Origin: Chitinophagaceae bacterium IBVUCB1
GTDB taxonomy: Bacteria; Bacteroidota; Bacteroidia; Chitinophagales; Chitinophagaceae
DNA: 64,000 nucleotides
Direction: 5' to 3'
NCBI GenBank assembly: GCA_002127285.1
Contig: NFUW01000002.1
Span: forward strand, 768,744-832,743
Position numbers and translations under genes: made by a program. Shown here one piece after another: positions 55,101-61,320 of the stretch; positions within the stretch are counted from its first letter, which is position 1, and every line of letters begins with the position of its first letter. Under the pieces are notes generated by a model, which was given only the letters and a program-made list of their open reading frames with translations, was not told the origin of the DNA and did not search any database.

Positions 55101-57273
55101 GCGATGTAAGTACCAAACTACCAGTAGAAGATGTAGTGGACGATATGGTAGTAACAGGCACACCATTCAGATTATAATCTACCGAATAATTGGTAGAGCC
55201 TGCTAAACCGTTCAGGACAATCATACCATTGGCCCCACCACAGGTAGTGGGGTTGGTAAATGATGAACCGGTAATAACAGGTTTTACATTTATAACAACA
55301 TTAGTATTTACATTTGGCGACTTACAACCATCCAGTGTTGTAAATACTGTATAGGTTCCAGCGTTTGCTAATTGCACATTTGTAATAGCTGGATTTTGCA
55401 TTGATGCACTAAAGCTATTAGGCCCTGTCCATGTATAGCCAACACCCGTTATAGTAGACGCAGTCAAGTTCAGGGTACTACCCGTACATAATGGTCCATT
55501 ATTATTTGCGGTTGGCGTGGCAGGTAACGGTTTTACCAAGACATTTACCGTATCGGGCAAAGAAAAACACCCTTGCCTGAATGAACGGAGTATATAATTT
55601 CCGGAATTGACAACGGGTGTATTAACTAATGTGGGATTTTGTAAACTGGAGTTAAAACTGTTTGGTCCAGTCCATCTATATCCATTGCCAGCGGCTGCTG
55701 TTGTAGAAAAGAGTTTCAATGTGTCGCCCTGGCAAATAGGTGTTATGGCAGTTGCACTAAGTGTATCATTTCTAATGTCCCGCACATTAACAGTAACGGT
55801 ATCACTGTTTTTGCTGCAAAATTGAGATGAACTATTGGTAACGGTGTATTGTGTATTGACCAATGGCTTGGCAAAGGGCTGCTTACAAGTAGTACAGCTT
55901 AGCGTACTGATGGGCGCACCACCTGGCAATACCGCCCATGTAAAAGCTGAACCCCCAACTGCCAGAAGCGATACGGAATCGCCGTAGCATATTGTGGTAT
56001 CTCGTATTATATCAGTGATTGGCCATATGTAAATAGGCAGCACAAAGGTTTGTGCTACTATAACGCCAGGGCTAACACATGTAGAGTCTTTGGCAGTAAC
56101 GGAAAAAACACGCAACCCTGTATCTAACGTATTTGGTGTCCATACAAAGCAACCACGTACAGAGTCTGTTCTTTGCCCAGTATAGGTAGTAACGGCACCG
56201 GGTGTGGCAGAGGCTGCATTGTCTGATGCTACAATGACGGCTGCCGTATCGGTCGACTTGAGGTCGAAACAAAAACTAAGCTGCACACCCGCACATGCTT
56301 CTATACGCCCGTTGGCTAACGAGCCGCCCGTTACCGTGCTATTGACCGTATTGACGATAGGTGCGGTAACACTACAGTTGATAACCTGAACCTGTATATC
56401 GCGCATTACATAGCCTATCAGCACACCATTACGGTACTCTCGTATGCGCACTGTCAACGTACTGGCACCTGTAAGTCCGGGTGTAAAAGTCATTTGACCA
56501 GTTGAGGGGCTGATTGAGAATGTATTGTTTGTTTGCAGTGGATTGTTGGTAAGGTTGTATGACGGCGATGCAGTGGCGAACGTCATATTGCTGGTAGTGG
56601 GTGGGCAGGCTGCGTTGGTTTGCAAGGGCATCAGCAGGTCGAAAGAAAGTGAATCGGAATTGGGATCTACACCACCATTGTTGTAAGTATATGGCTGGTT
56701 GATGCAGATAGACGGTACCGGTTTTACAGAAAAATAGGGCGATGAATTGCCCTGCGCAACAAGATTATTCAGTGTAGCCTCTGCATGAAAGATTACATTT
56801 GAAGCATTTACCAGATTGCCACTCGCATTCCTGTTTGGTATGTTGGTACTGAAGCGCCAAAAATTGCACCTCGATGGTAAAGTAACATTAGCTGCATACC
56901 ACCACTCTCTATAGCCTGGCACTGTGGATGAAGTATTGGTGCAGCGTGTACCATTGCCCGGGCAACCCAGCGTAACAGGAGAGCCATTAGCACTGCTATC
57001 AGGTAGCTTACTTATTTTATTTAGCGTGATCGTGCCGCCTTGCGAGTTGCAGGTGTTGCGGTAGCAAAGCGATACGCTGTTTGGCTCGCCTGCACCCGAG
57101 CAATCTCTGTAGAATTTGAATATGATTTTGTAAGTAGAATCGCTAATCCATTCATATGCTATCTCACCACCTGCAGCGTGTGTAGCAAAAGCTTTGTTAC
57201 CACCTAATGTAATAAGCGCTAAAAGCAACAAACATGAAATGATGTGCAGAATAGTTTTGTTTGTATGCAACAT
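49168..57273 (-). CDS. Giant repeat protein with T9SS type B (CHU_C) tail
   Basis: 2701 residues. A signal peptide (ISCLLLLALITLGGNKAFA) is followed by an N-terminal beta domain with Cys pairs (about 30-310), a cadherin/Ig-like part (about 310-490), then an array of Ig-like units of three kinds. Two shorter units (YCQGDASSPLTATGSNLQWY and YCQYDASKPLQATGSAIRWY), three PKD-type units (about 2340-2610), and a gliding-motility-associated C-terminal domain (LPDAFSPNGDGKND to the end) follow. The last domain is the T9SS type B signal, so the protein is exported to the surface as an adhesin-like filament. Ligand unknown. It has no neighbour in the same unit. Confidence 0.9.
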   Translation of the reverse strand: MLHTNKTILHIISCLLLLALITLGGNKAFATHAAGGEIAYEWISDSTYKIIFKFYRDCSGAGEPNSVSLCYRNTCNSQGGTITLNKISKLPDSSANGSPVTLGCPGNGTRCTNTSSTVPGYREWWYAANVTLPSRCNFWRFSTNIPNRNASGNLVNASNVIFHAEATLNNLVAQGNSSPYFSVKPVPSICINQPYTYNNGGVDPNSDSLSFDLLMPLQTNAACPPTTSNMTFATASPSYNLTNNPLQTNNTFSISPSTGQMTFTPGLTGASTLTVRIREYRNGVLIGYVMRDIQVQVINCSVTAPIVNTVNSTVTGGSLANGRIEACAGVQLSFCFDLKSTDTAAVIVASDNAASATPGAVTTYTGQRTDSVRGCFVWTPNTLDTGLRVFSVTAKDSTCVSPGVIVAQTFVLPIYIWPITDIIRDTTICYGDSVSLLAVGGSAFTWAVLPGGAPISTLSCTTCKQPFAKPLVNTQYTVTNSSSQFCSKNSDTVTVNVRDIRNDTLSATAITPICQGDTLKLFSTTAAAGNGYRWTGPNSFNSSLQNPTLVNTPVVNSGNYILRSFRQGCFSLPDTVNVLVKPLPATPTANNNGPLCTGSTLNLTASTITGVGYTWTGPNSFSASMQNPAITNVQLANAGTYTVFTTLDGCKSPNVNTNVVINVKPVITGSSFTNPTTCGGANGMIVLNGLAGSTNYSVDYNLNGVPVTTISSTTSSTGSLVLTSLVAGTYSQLTVSTAFCRSDTIAPIILTSPQAPVISASSNTPICQGDTLKLFATSDSAGVTWAWAGPLSFISTSQNPIITSAATTRTGTYTVTATKNNCISNAASVAVVVNALPSAPTASNNGPLCSGSTLQLTASVITGASYVWTGPQSYNATGRTPSLPNVDTPNAGVYSVRAFVNNCPSALATTTVVIYHTPEIDTFSFTHPTTCGGNNGTITLFGLKPSASHVVEYKKNGVLQPAVFTSSTGTGTITLSGLTAGVYSSIVVLLNGCTSDSISAITLVNPNKPVISASNNSPICQGDTLKLFATSDSTGVTWAWVGPLSYTSSIQNPLLVNSTASMTGIYRVTATKNNCVSDTASTSVLVKPTPPTPNASNNSPLCAGSTLNLSTNFVTGATYSWTGPLSFTSTLQNPSITNADTFRSGNYIVTVTVAGCLSFPDTTTAIVNHIPAIDSYSYTNPTTCLGSDGSITLKGMRPNTTYIISYFKNSVVQPTTSIASTINGQVVINNLSAGIYSKIRATLNGCISDTIAPIVLINPQAPVLTATSNSPICQGDTLKLFATSDSSGVAWSWTGPSGFTSSIQNPQIVNAIPSQSGTYTVNASKNNCPAIPVATTVLIKPTPATPVAGSNSPLCSGSTLQLTSTTVTGATYGWTGPLLYTSSVQNPARVNADTFMKGDYIVIATVNGCKSLPDTVTVLINHLPEIDSFSFTNPTTCFGSDGSISLYGLKPATNYTVGFSKNGFAQPVQILLSNISGRIVINNLTSGTYSRLSVTLNNCTSDSLQAITLVDPIPPTITATFTNTTTCTGAEGTITISGLTNASTYTVNYTKNSIAQTPLSLTANSSGNVVVTGLTAGVYNNIQVVINNCQSNTLGPYTIVDPLPPVIALADSSDPVSCAGSQGSITISGLVSGNTYTVDYSKNAVPQTTQTLTANTSGRIVISGLGAGVYTNIRATINNCTSNSVGPVTLSDPLPPVVSNSNNTPVCQGDTIKLFANSVPGVTYSWTGPGGFSSSLQNPVLINGQPSQSGNYIVTATLNNCVSIPDTTIVTVHPTPRIPAASNNGPICTGNTLLLTADTIAGATYTWIGPGAYTSSLQNPIRTNAQPSFSGTYTVVATVNGCPSPSSSTTVTVFALPAPIISGFAITHPTTCQGSNGSITISGLVANTNFTVNYKKNTIPQPSIIITTSALGTLTISGLTAGAYTGITVTSPNGCVSDPLLPVLLVDPIPPTITYFTKTNPTTCFGTNGTIIIAGLTNNLTYTINYTRNTIAQTPVSLTADINGRVVINGLSAGAYNNITATINNCTSNQIGPITLNDPAPPLAIANNNTPICQGETIRLFGNSDSTGVTWSWTGPNSFSTTTQNPIITASLPSQSGPYILTVTKNNCISIPDTTDVLVKPTPPSPTATNNGPLCEGNTLQLWAASVPGGSYAWTGPLSFADTNQFPSIPGVTVLNSGVYKVRVTLNGCLSPLDSTVVLVSPVPLAPSANLLINYCQGDASSPLTATGSNLQWYTVPIGGTPSTTAPTPPTIIAGSQYYYVTQKISNCESPRTRMQVIILAKPLVPASDDTVRYCQYDASKPLQATGSAIRWYTQATGGVLLATAPTPPTNTAGVYKWYVSQTSFNGCESDKKEVTVIILPELTPDVEADKTTICVGDTVIINDKNLYTNAITHTWAFDGSTIIQGNTSGPYLINWADSGSRVVRLTVTNGVCTAKDSMVIRVNNVPDAKFEMPADVCLQEKVMLLPRTIVNTQCLWNTDGGIIIDSIRNERYGVVWTTLGRKIVTLRLQANNGCISKPYTDTTEVHLLPVAKIERISRNGICAGDSIELIGNKYEDKHLYTWYGNAYYYYIQEHIAQASVPQTGYLYLKLNNIWGCEATDSVYINTESCCEVVLPDAFSPNGDGKNDKFRIITPGNQSISSFMIVNRWGQKIFETRNQQDGWDGTFKGNPQDNGTYHYYLKYKCSDGRTIEKKGQVVLVR
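50670..55760 (-). repeat. A-B-C higher-order repeat array within the giant protein
   Basis: Unit A begins SNxPICQGDTLKLFA, unit B begins NNxPLCxGSTLxL, unit C begins xFTNPTTCxGSxGxI. In protein order the units read ABC, ABC, ABC, ABCCC, ABCC, AB. Measured at the CTGGCA/CTGACA that encodes part of CQGD (55729, 54970, 54211, 53452, 52150, 51112), three successive intervals are exactly 759 bp (253 codons). The later ones are 1302 and 1038 bp, as expected for two and one extra C units. The copies differ in sequence, so the period is kept by codon-level indel intolerance or by duplication of whole 759-bp units. Confidence 0.85.
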
Positions 57274-57317
57274 GTTGGCTTGCTTTCCGTATTTAGACGC
57301 ATAAATATACCTAATTA

Positions 57318-57347
57318 TTAGTGGTTGTTAAGGTTTTTAACCACTAA
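57318..57347 (-). promoter_or_regulatory. Inverted repeat in the leader of the giant protein gene
   Basis: Nine-bp perfect arms TTAGTGGTT/AACCACTAA (57318-57326 and 57339-57347), 12 nt apart, 45 bp upstream of the ATG. Could be an operator or a leader hairpin. A TATATTTA box on the minus strand (57302-57309) lies between it and the ATG, one mismatch from the -7 consensus. Confidence 0.4.
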
Positions 57348-57493
57348 ACTGGAAAACGAATTATTATTTTATTTAAATCGAAAGGGGTTTATAAATAATG
57401 GGTTAAAAAGTGGTTAGGTGCAGAGTTAAAAACAAGATTAGGAATAAAAAATGCTTTAGGGTAAATAAGCTACTTTACATAACAACACACAAC

Positions 57494-57940
57494 TCATTTA
57501 TCATCAAAATGATAAGTGAAGTGTATTGCATTCATTTCGCTATCGTATTTCGTTTTCCTGTAAAAGTTTACCGCATCCTTGTCGTCAGATTCTGCTTCTA
57601 CATAAGCATCTTCAAAACCGTTTTCCTTACAATACCTGCAAACTTCCGCCATCAGCAATTTACCGATACCCCTACCCTGAAACGCCGGACTTACCCCAAC
57701 ATCGTATATATAAGCAATCGGTTTTGTGCTATAGTATCTGTGTAAAACATAGATTGTCAATCCGCCGACAACTGTATTATTTTGCCTTGCTACAAATACG
57801 ATAAAGTTGGGGTTTGCAAGTAATGCACCTAACTGCTCATTATCGGCCATTTGTTCCTTGCTTTCAAAAACATCTTTGAAGATTTCTATTAAGTTTCTGA
57901 AATCAGAGATGTTGCTATCATTCAGTTTTATTATTTCCAT
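57494..57940 (-). CDS. GNAT acetyltransferase resembling AAC(3)-I
   Basis: 148 residues, a complete GNAT fold. The acetyl-CoA loop is VSPAFQGRGIGKLLMAEV (the Q/R-x-x-G-x-G pattern). The chain follows aminoglycoside 3-N-acetyltransferase I along its length: LLANPNFIVFVA, TVVGGLTIYVL, IAYIYDVGV, and the acidic AYVEAESDDKDAVNFY near the aminoglycoside site. Whether it acetylates aminoglycosides is not shown; chromosomal AAC(3)-I-like proteins of environmental Bacteroidota may have other amines as substrates. Monocistronic, between two T9SS cargo genes. Confidence 0.72.
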   Translation of the reverse strand: MEIIKLNDSNISDFRNLIEIFKDVFESKEQMADNEQLGALLANPNFIVFVARQNNTVVGGLTIYVLHRYYSTKPIAYIYDVGVSPAFQGRGIGKLLMAEVCRYCKENGFEDAYVEAESDDKDAVNFYRKTKYDSEMNAIHFTYHFDDK

Positions 57941-58047
57941 TGCTGATTATGAAACGTTATACCATCTTGTGTATTCTCACTATTCAAGGTATTTTAAAAG
58001 ATGTTGTGAACTACTAAAATTTTGCGATTTGTGCAATTATTTACTTG

Positions 58048-59355
58048 TCAAAGCATATTGATTGTATGATAGTATGATAGCCCTGATGCAGTTTGAACAC
58101 GCACCATATATGTAGCAGATGATAAATGTCGCATATCAATAACGCCAGACGGATTGGAATACGTCTGCACAAGTTTTCCCTGCATAGAATAGACTTGAAT
58201 GGATTTTATTTTTTCATTTGTGCGGTTGCTTATGTACAATAACCCGGTTGTGGGGTTAGGGTATATGTCTATTGCAACTTTTGCATGGTTGGCACTTTCT
58301 ACAGATGTTGGTACAAATACTTTGCCGTAACTCGTGTCTTTGCAATTGGTTGTAGCATTAGTAGCTACCAGCATCACGGTCTTATCGCCCATCACCGTGT
58401 AACTATGAATGGGGTTTTGTAATGCGGATGTGTTTCCATCGCCAAAATACCAATTGTAGCTTGTTGCGTTTACAGATTTGTTTGTAAATGTAAAGAACGG
58501 CCCTGCATTACTATATGTGAAATCAGATGCCAGCTCGTACTGCCCTATATGCCAGTGCAGCATACTATCGAATGCTACTTTTTTTGCTGCTGTCCGTATA
58601 TTGGTAGCATCTGTTGTGTTCAGCGTATAGTTGTAGGTGCTTGTTAGTGTCGGGTCTTTTCTAAACATGGATGTATAAAAGCTGAGTGCCCCTGCATAAG
58701 AGCCTGCGGGCGAAGGGTGGCTTTCGTCTGTATCGTACAATTCAATGCCTGCATGGTTTTTGCGTATGTACCGCCACACCGCACCCACGGGCGATACGGC
58801 TGCTTTGATGCTATCTGCAGCCATCATGTAGCGCAGGTGCAGTACACTATCCATAGCCGTATAGCTGCAATAATGTGGCCAGTTAAAGTTGATGGTGTAT
58901 TGTTGGCACAATTGGTTGTCGCTGAATTTGCGCCCCCACGTCATATACATGATAGTTTGCGCGCAAGGATTGTATTTATCTATCACACTATCCAGCTTGC
59001 GCACAAAGGGGAAGAAGCCTGTAGCCACAAAATCGTTTGGCAGGGCAGGTGTCTGGCTTTGGTCTTGCAGCACCACATAGTCCCAACCGCCTTTCATTAT
59101 TTTGGAGATTGTAGCGGGGTTCGATTCAAAATGCTCTTTCAGTGTCATCCCCCCAGGTGTTTCCATTTCCCATATTACCGTATCGCCCGATGCATTGGCT
59201 ATATTTGCCAGTATCTGTGGCAGGTTGTTTACACTGGTATAGCTATTGCCTATGAACAGCACCCTGAGTTTTTTGCCTGCTGTAGCCGTGATGGCAGTAA
59301 GCAGGCACGATAACAACAGATATGTAAAAAGCCGCATACGCATTTCTTTATGCAT
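58048..59355 (-). CDS. Secreted SGNH-type hydrolase-like protein with PKD and T9SS tail
   Basis: 435 residues from MHKEMRMRLFTYLLL; MRMRLF four codons on is an equally good start, and the frame opens further upstream. A signal peptide precedes LRVLFIGNSYTSVNNLPQ, whose GNSYT matches the block I serine of SGNH hydrolases; the late DESHPSPAGSYAGAL would supply Asp and His. A PKD domain (about 285-350, with NWYFGDGNTSALQNPIHSY) and a T9SS type A tail (DIYPNPTTGLLYISN to the end) follow. An esterase acting on a surface or plant polysaccharide is likely, substrate unknown. Confidence 0.8.
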   Translation of the reverse strand: MHKEMRMRLFTYLLLSCLLTAITATAGKKLRVLFIGNSYTSVNNLPQILANIANASGDTVIWEMETPGGMTLKEHFESNPATISKIMKGGWDYVVLQDQSQTPALPNDFVATGFFPFVRKLDSVIDKYNPCAQTIMYMTWGRKFSDNQLCQQYTINFNWPHYCSYTAMDSVLHLRYMMAADSIKAAVSPVGAVWRYIRKNHAGIELYDTDESHPSPAGSYAGALSFYTSMFRKDPTLTSTYNYTLNTTDATNIRTAAKKVAFDSMLHWHIGQYELASDFTYSNAGPFFTFTNKSVNATSYNWYFGDGNTSALQNPIHSYTVMGDKTVMLVATNATTNCKDTSYGKVFVPTSVESANHAKVAIDIYPNPTTGLLYISNRTNEKIKSIQVYSMQGKLVQTYSNPSGVIDMRHLSSATYMVRVQTASGLSYYHTINML

Positions 59356-59560
59356 GTAATATAGACAGATTTTCAACCCCATACGTTGGCGGTTTGTCAT
59401 TTAACAATGCTTACAATAACAGCTACAATACGTCTGTTTATGATAGTATTAACCGTCTGTTTACTTTAAGTGCAAAACTGTAACTGCGGGTTATAAATAG
59501 TGGGTGTTCTAAATGTTACTTGGGGTTTAAGATGCTTTGTGAAATAGTTTACAAAAAAAA

Positions 59561-59680
59561 TCTCCCTTAGAAGGGAGACGATACTGCGTATAGCAGTATC
59601 AGAGGGATGTTAACCCGCGTAGAGAGGCACAACACGAGTACACATCCTCCGTCACTGCGGGACACCTCCTTCTAAGGAGG
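59561..59680. repeat. Palindromic REP/MITE-like element 1
   Basis: A non-coding element of about 120 bp. It starts with a hairpin TCTCCCTT/AAGGGAGA (59561-59578) and ends with the hairpin CCTCCTT/AAGGAGG (59665-59680). The two ends are inverted copies of a 16-nt core in which four bases differ; the differences form two compensating base-pair changes. A second hairpin GATACTGC/GCAGTATC lies at 59580-59600. Inside, GGATGT (59605-59610) pairs with ACATCC (59642-59647) and CCCGC (59614-59618) with GCGGG (59657-59661), in interleaved order, so a pseudoknot is possible. No ORF. It probably belongs to a dispersed repeat family. Confidence 0.7.
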
Positions 59681-59701
59681 AATTTTATTTGCTGTTCTCC
59701 C

Positions 59702-59877
59702 GCTGTTCCAAATGTTCCGTAAGGCATTTGGAAATAAGAATAGTACTCCGTTCTCTGAACGGCATTATTAGCTATCATGCTGCATCAAGGCACTATCAAC
59801 TATTGTGTTTCAAATCCCGTTCAGAGAACGGCTGTTTATTAATAGTTCAAGATGCCTTGCAGAACATCTTGAACAGC
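59702..59877. repeat. Palindromic element 2 with 61-bp inverted ends
   Basis: A 176-bp element. The left arm (59702-59762) and the reverse complement of the right arm (59817-59877) are collinear over exactly 61 nt. Each arm begins GCTG, then a 9-bp hairpin with a 10-nt loop (TTCCAAATG/CATTTGGAA left; TTCAAGATG/CATCTTGAA right), a 14-nt spacer and a 6-bp hairpin CCGTTC/GAACGG that is identical in both copies. In the first 32 nt six bases differ, and four of these form two compensated base-pair changes in the stem. The central 54 bp have no obvious feature. No ORF or clear target-site duplication is seen. Confidence 0.75.
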
Positions 59878-59904
59878 TAAACTAAAGTCAAATAGTTTCA
59901 AATA

Positions 59905-60345
59905 TTATTCAACATACCTTTCAATTTCTTTCTTTGCAAACTGCATAGCCTCCTCTTCTGAATTAAAAAAATATCTTTGGCCAAAAGCTAGATGTGTACT
60001 CAAATTATTGAGAGATTCATGATTTTTTTTTGATGTAATTACTAAGACTTTTTTATCAATTTTTTCACCATCATATTCCATTTCACCAAAAAAATTAATT
60101 ATCCTAGATATAGTATTGCCCCATTTATATTCCAATTCTGTTAAATCAATAATAATCACCATGGGGTTCAAAGCAAAATAATGCCCAGCTAATATAAAAT
60201 GCATAAAAATTCCGTCTAAGTTACCAAAGCTACCTTCTCCATAAATACCAGAGTATTTTATAGCCAATGTAGTTTCATCATCAGTGACAAAGCTTTGATA
60301 TTTAATAGCGCTAATTTTAAAAATGTCTATTTCTTTAATATCCAT
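59905..60345 (-). CDS. Hypothetical protein, STAS-like fold possible
   Basis: 146 residues, no signal peptide. The segment NPMVIIIDLTELEYKWGNTI and then KKVLVITSKKNHESLNNL with FFNSEEEAMQFAKKEIERY have the strand-helix spacing of STAS/SpoIIAA-like domains, where an acidic DLTELEY strand is typical. No phosphorylatable Ser is evident in the usual place. AT-rich like the next gene, and separated from it by about 106 bp. May be part of a small accessory pair near tRNA genes. No function can be assigned. Confidence 0.5.
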   Translation of the reverse strand: MDIKEIDIFKISAIKYQSFVTDDETTLAIKYSGIYGEGSFGNLDGIFMHFILAGHYFALNPMVIIIDLTELEYKWGNTISRIINFFGEMEYDGEKIDKKVLVITSKKNHESLNNLSTHLAFGQRYFFNSEEEAMQFAKKEIERYVE

Positions 60346-60451
60346 AGTATATTAATTTTCCGCCTTTGTTGGTGTTCTTCACCTGCAAGCACCACTATTT
60401 AAAAAATCAACACTTGAAAATATGAAAAAGATAAGATCGGCAATAAATAAC

Positions 60452-60709
60452 TTATTTCTTCTGAATAACTAAGTCCGTAGAGTTTTCATTCAGAGAATTA
60501 TACTTGTCAAAATGCAAGTGACATCCATTAGGTACTGAATCTTGAGCTAGATTTAAAAAATGATTAGCTATAGATAATAATCCTTCTTTGTTTGCTGAAA
60601 TAGTAATTATTTCATTTTCATAAACCACATCAATATCAAATCCATCGATCCACTTATATTTTATCCCGCTATTCTTGTCATACACTGGTATATCCAATTT
60701 AATTTCCAT
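60452..60709 (-). CDS. Small protein resembling immunity protein Imm32
   Basis: 85 residues. The core EIITISANKEGLLSIANHFL, then NLAQDSVPNGCHLHFD, resembles the Imm32 family of polymorphic-toxin immunity proteins, which carry a NKEGLLxLA(N/K)HLLxLA core and a later His-x-His near an Asp. No toxin gene is found nearby in this window, so it could be an orphan immunity protein. It is followed by the STAS-like gene on the same strand and lies beside tRNA genes, a frequent location of acquired DNA. A Shine-Dalgarno-like GGGAAAG precedes the ATG. Confidence 0.5.
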   Translation of the reverse strand: MEIKLDIPVYDKNSGIKYKWIDGFDIDVVYENEIITISANKEGLLSIANHFLNLAQDSVPNGCHLHFDKYNSLNENSTDLVIQKK

Positions 60710-60881
60710 GTCTTTCCCTTTTAGTTATTAAGTAATATATAAACATGAATATTCTCTTTTACCATCATTTTGTCAGGTTTTGCAGAATTTGGAACTCTGA
60801 ATTTATTCAATATTTATTATTTCACAATGCAAATAGATTGAGCATATAAGTAGGGAATGTTGTACCTATGTTGTACCCAAC

Positions 60882-60908
60882 AAAAAAGCCGCTTCAAATG
60901 AAGCGGCT
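60882..60908 (-). terminator. Rho-independent terminator after tRNA-Leu
   Basis: Eight-bp stem AGCCGCTT/AAGCGGCT (60887-60894 and 60901-60908), extendable to 9 bp, followed on the minus strand by six T residues. It begins 8 bp after the tRNA end. Confidence 0.85.
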
Positions 60909-60916
60909 GAAACCTG

Positions 60917-61002
60917 TGCCCCGGGCGGGACTTGAACCCGCACACGCATTGCTGCATACAGGATTTTAAGTCCTGCGCGTCTACCAATTCCACCACCAGG
61001 GC
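60917..61002 (-). tRNA. tRNA-Leu, anticodon TAA
   Basis: 86 nt, a class II tRNA with a long variable arm, as expected for leucine. The acceptor stem GCCCTGG pairs with CCGGGGC (one G-T pair), followed by the discriminator A. The anticodon loop reads ACTTAAAAT, giving TAA, and the T-arm has GGGTTCAAGTCCC. The CCA end is not encoded. Confidence 0.93.
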
Positions 61003-61024
61003 TTTGCAAACGGTAGATGTATGC

Positions 61025-61056
61025 AAAAAAAATTCCAAACCTATCAGGCTTGGAAT
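61025..61056 (-). terminator. Rho-independent terminator between the two tRNA genes
   Basis: Stem ATTCCAA/TTGGAAT (61032-61038 and 61050-61056) with a short inner pairing, followed on the minus strand by eight T residues. It lies 6 bp after the end of tRNA-Gly, so the two tRNAs are not simply cotranscribed. Confidence 0.75.
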
Positions 61057-61062
61057 CCTTAG

Positions 61063-61135
61063 AGCGGAAGACGAGACTCGAACCCGCGACCCTCACCTTG
61101 GCAAGGTGATGCTCTACCAACTGAGCTACTTCCGC
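61063..61135 (-). tRNA. tRNA-Gly, anticodon GCC
   Basis: 73 nt with a perfect acceptor stem GCGGAAG/CTTCCGC and discriminator T. The anticodon loop reads CTTGCCAAG, giving GCC. D-arm and T-arm (GGGTTCGAGTC) are standard. The CCA end is not encoded. Confidence 0.93.
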
Positions 61136-61161
61136 ATGTGTTTTTAAGAACTTTGGGACTG

Positions 61162-61169
61162 CAAAGATA
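61162..61169 (-). promoter_or_regulatory. -7 promoter box for tRNA-Gly
   Basis: Minus strand TATCTTTG, a full TAnnTTTG match, 26 nt before the tRNA 5' end. Confidence 0.5.
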
Positions 61170-61301
61170 GGGGACTGCCAATAATATCCAAACGCAATTT
61201 CAAAAAAATATTTCTCTAAACTGTTTGCTGCTATTGCAGTACAGGCATCGTGCATCATACCAAAATATTTCAGATAAATAGGCATCCTCTCAATCATCGC
61301 T

Positions 61302-61309
61302 TACCTTTG
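61302..61309 (+). promoter_or_regulatory. -7 promoter box TACCTTTG for ccmB
   Basis: Full match 11 nt before the ATG at 61321, so the leader would be only a few nucleotides. No -33 element stands out. Confidence 0.45.
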
Positions 61310-61320
61310 GGCATCGCAAT

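Noticed and set aside
50670-55760. CRISPR-like periodic repeats
   Set aside because: The period is 759 bp with diverged copies inside one reading frame; there are no short identical repeats, unique spacers or cas genes.
49240-56389. Plus-strand open frames inside the giant repeat gene
   Set aside because: They recur in step with the repeat units and have repeat-like low-complexity translation; they are shadows of the 2701-codon frame.
59561-59877. Pair of ordinary terminators
   Set aside because: Hairpins there occur in a set of four or more per element, are copied in inverted order at both ends and are not followed by consistent T-tracts, so a repeat element explains them better.
60817-61297. 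Open frames covering the two tRNA genes
   Set aside because: They overlap two well-formed tRNAs and terminators, and their translation includes tRNA-derived sequence.
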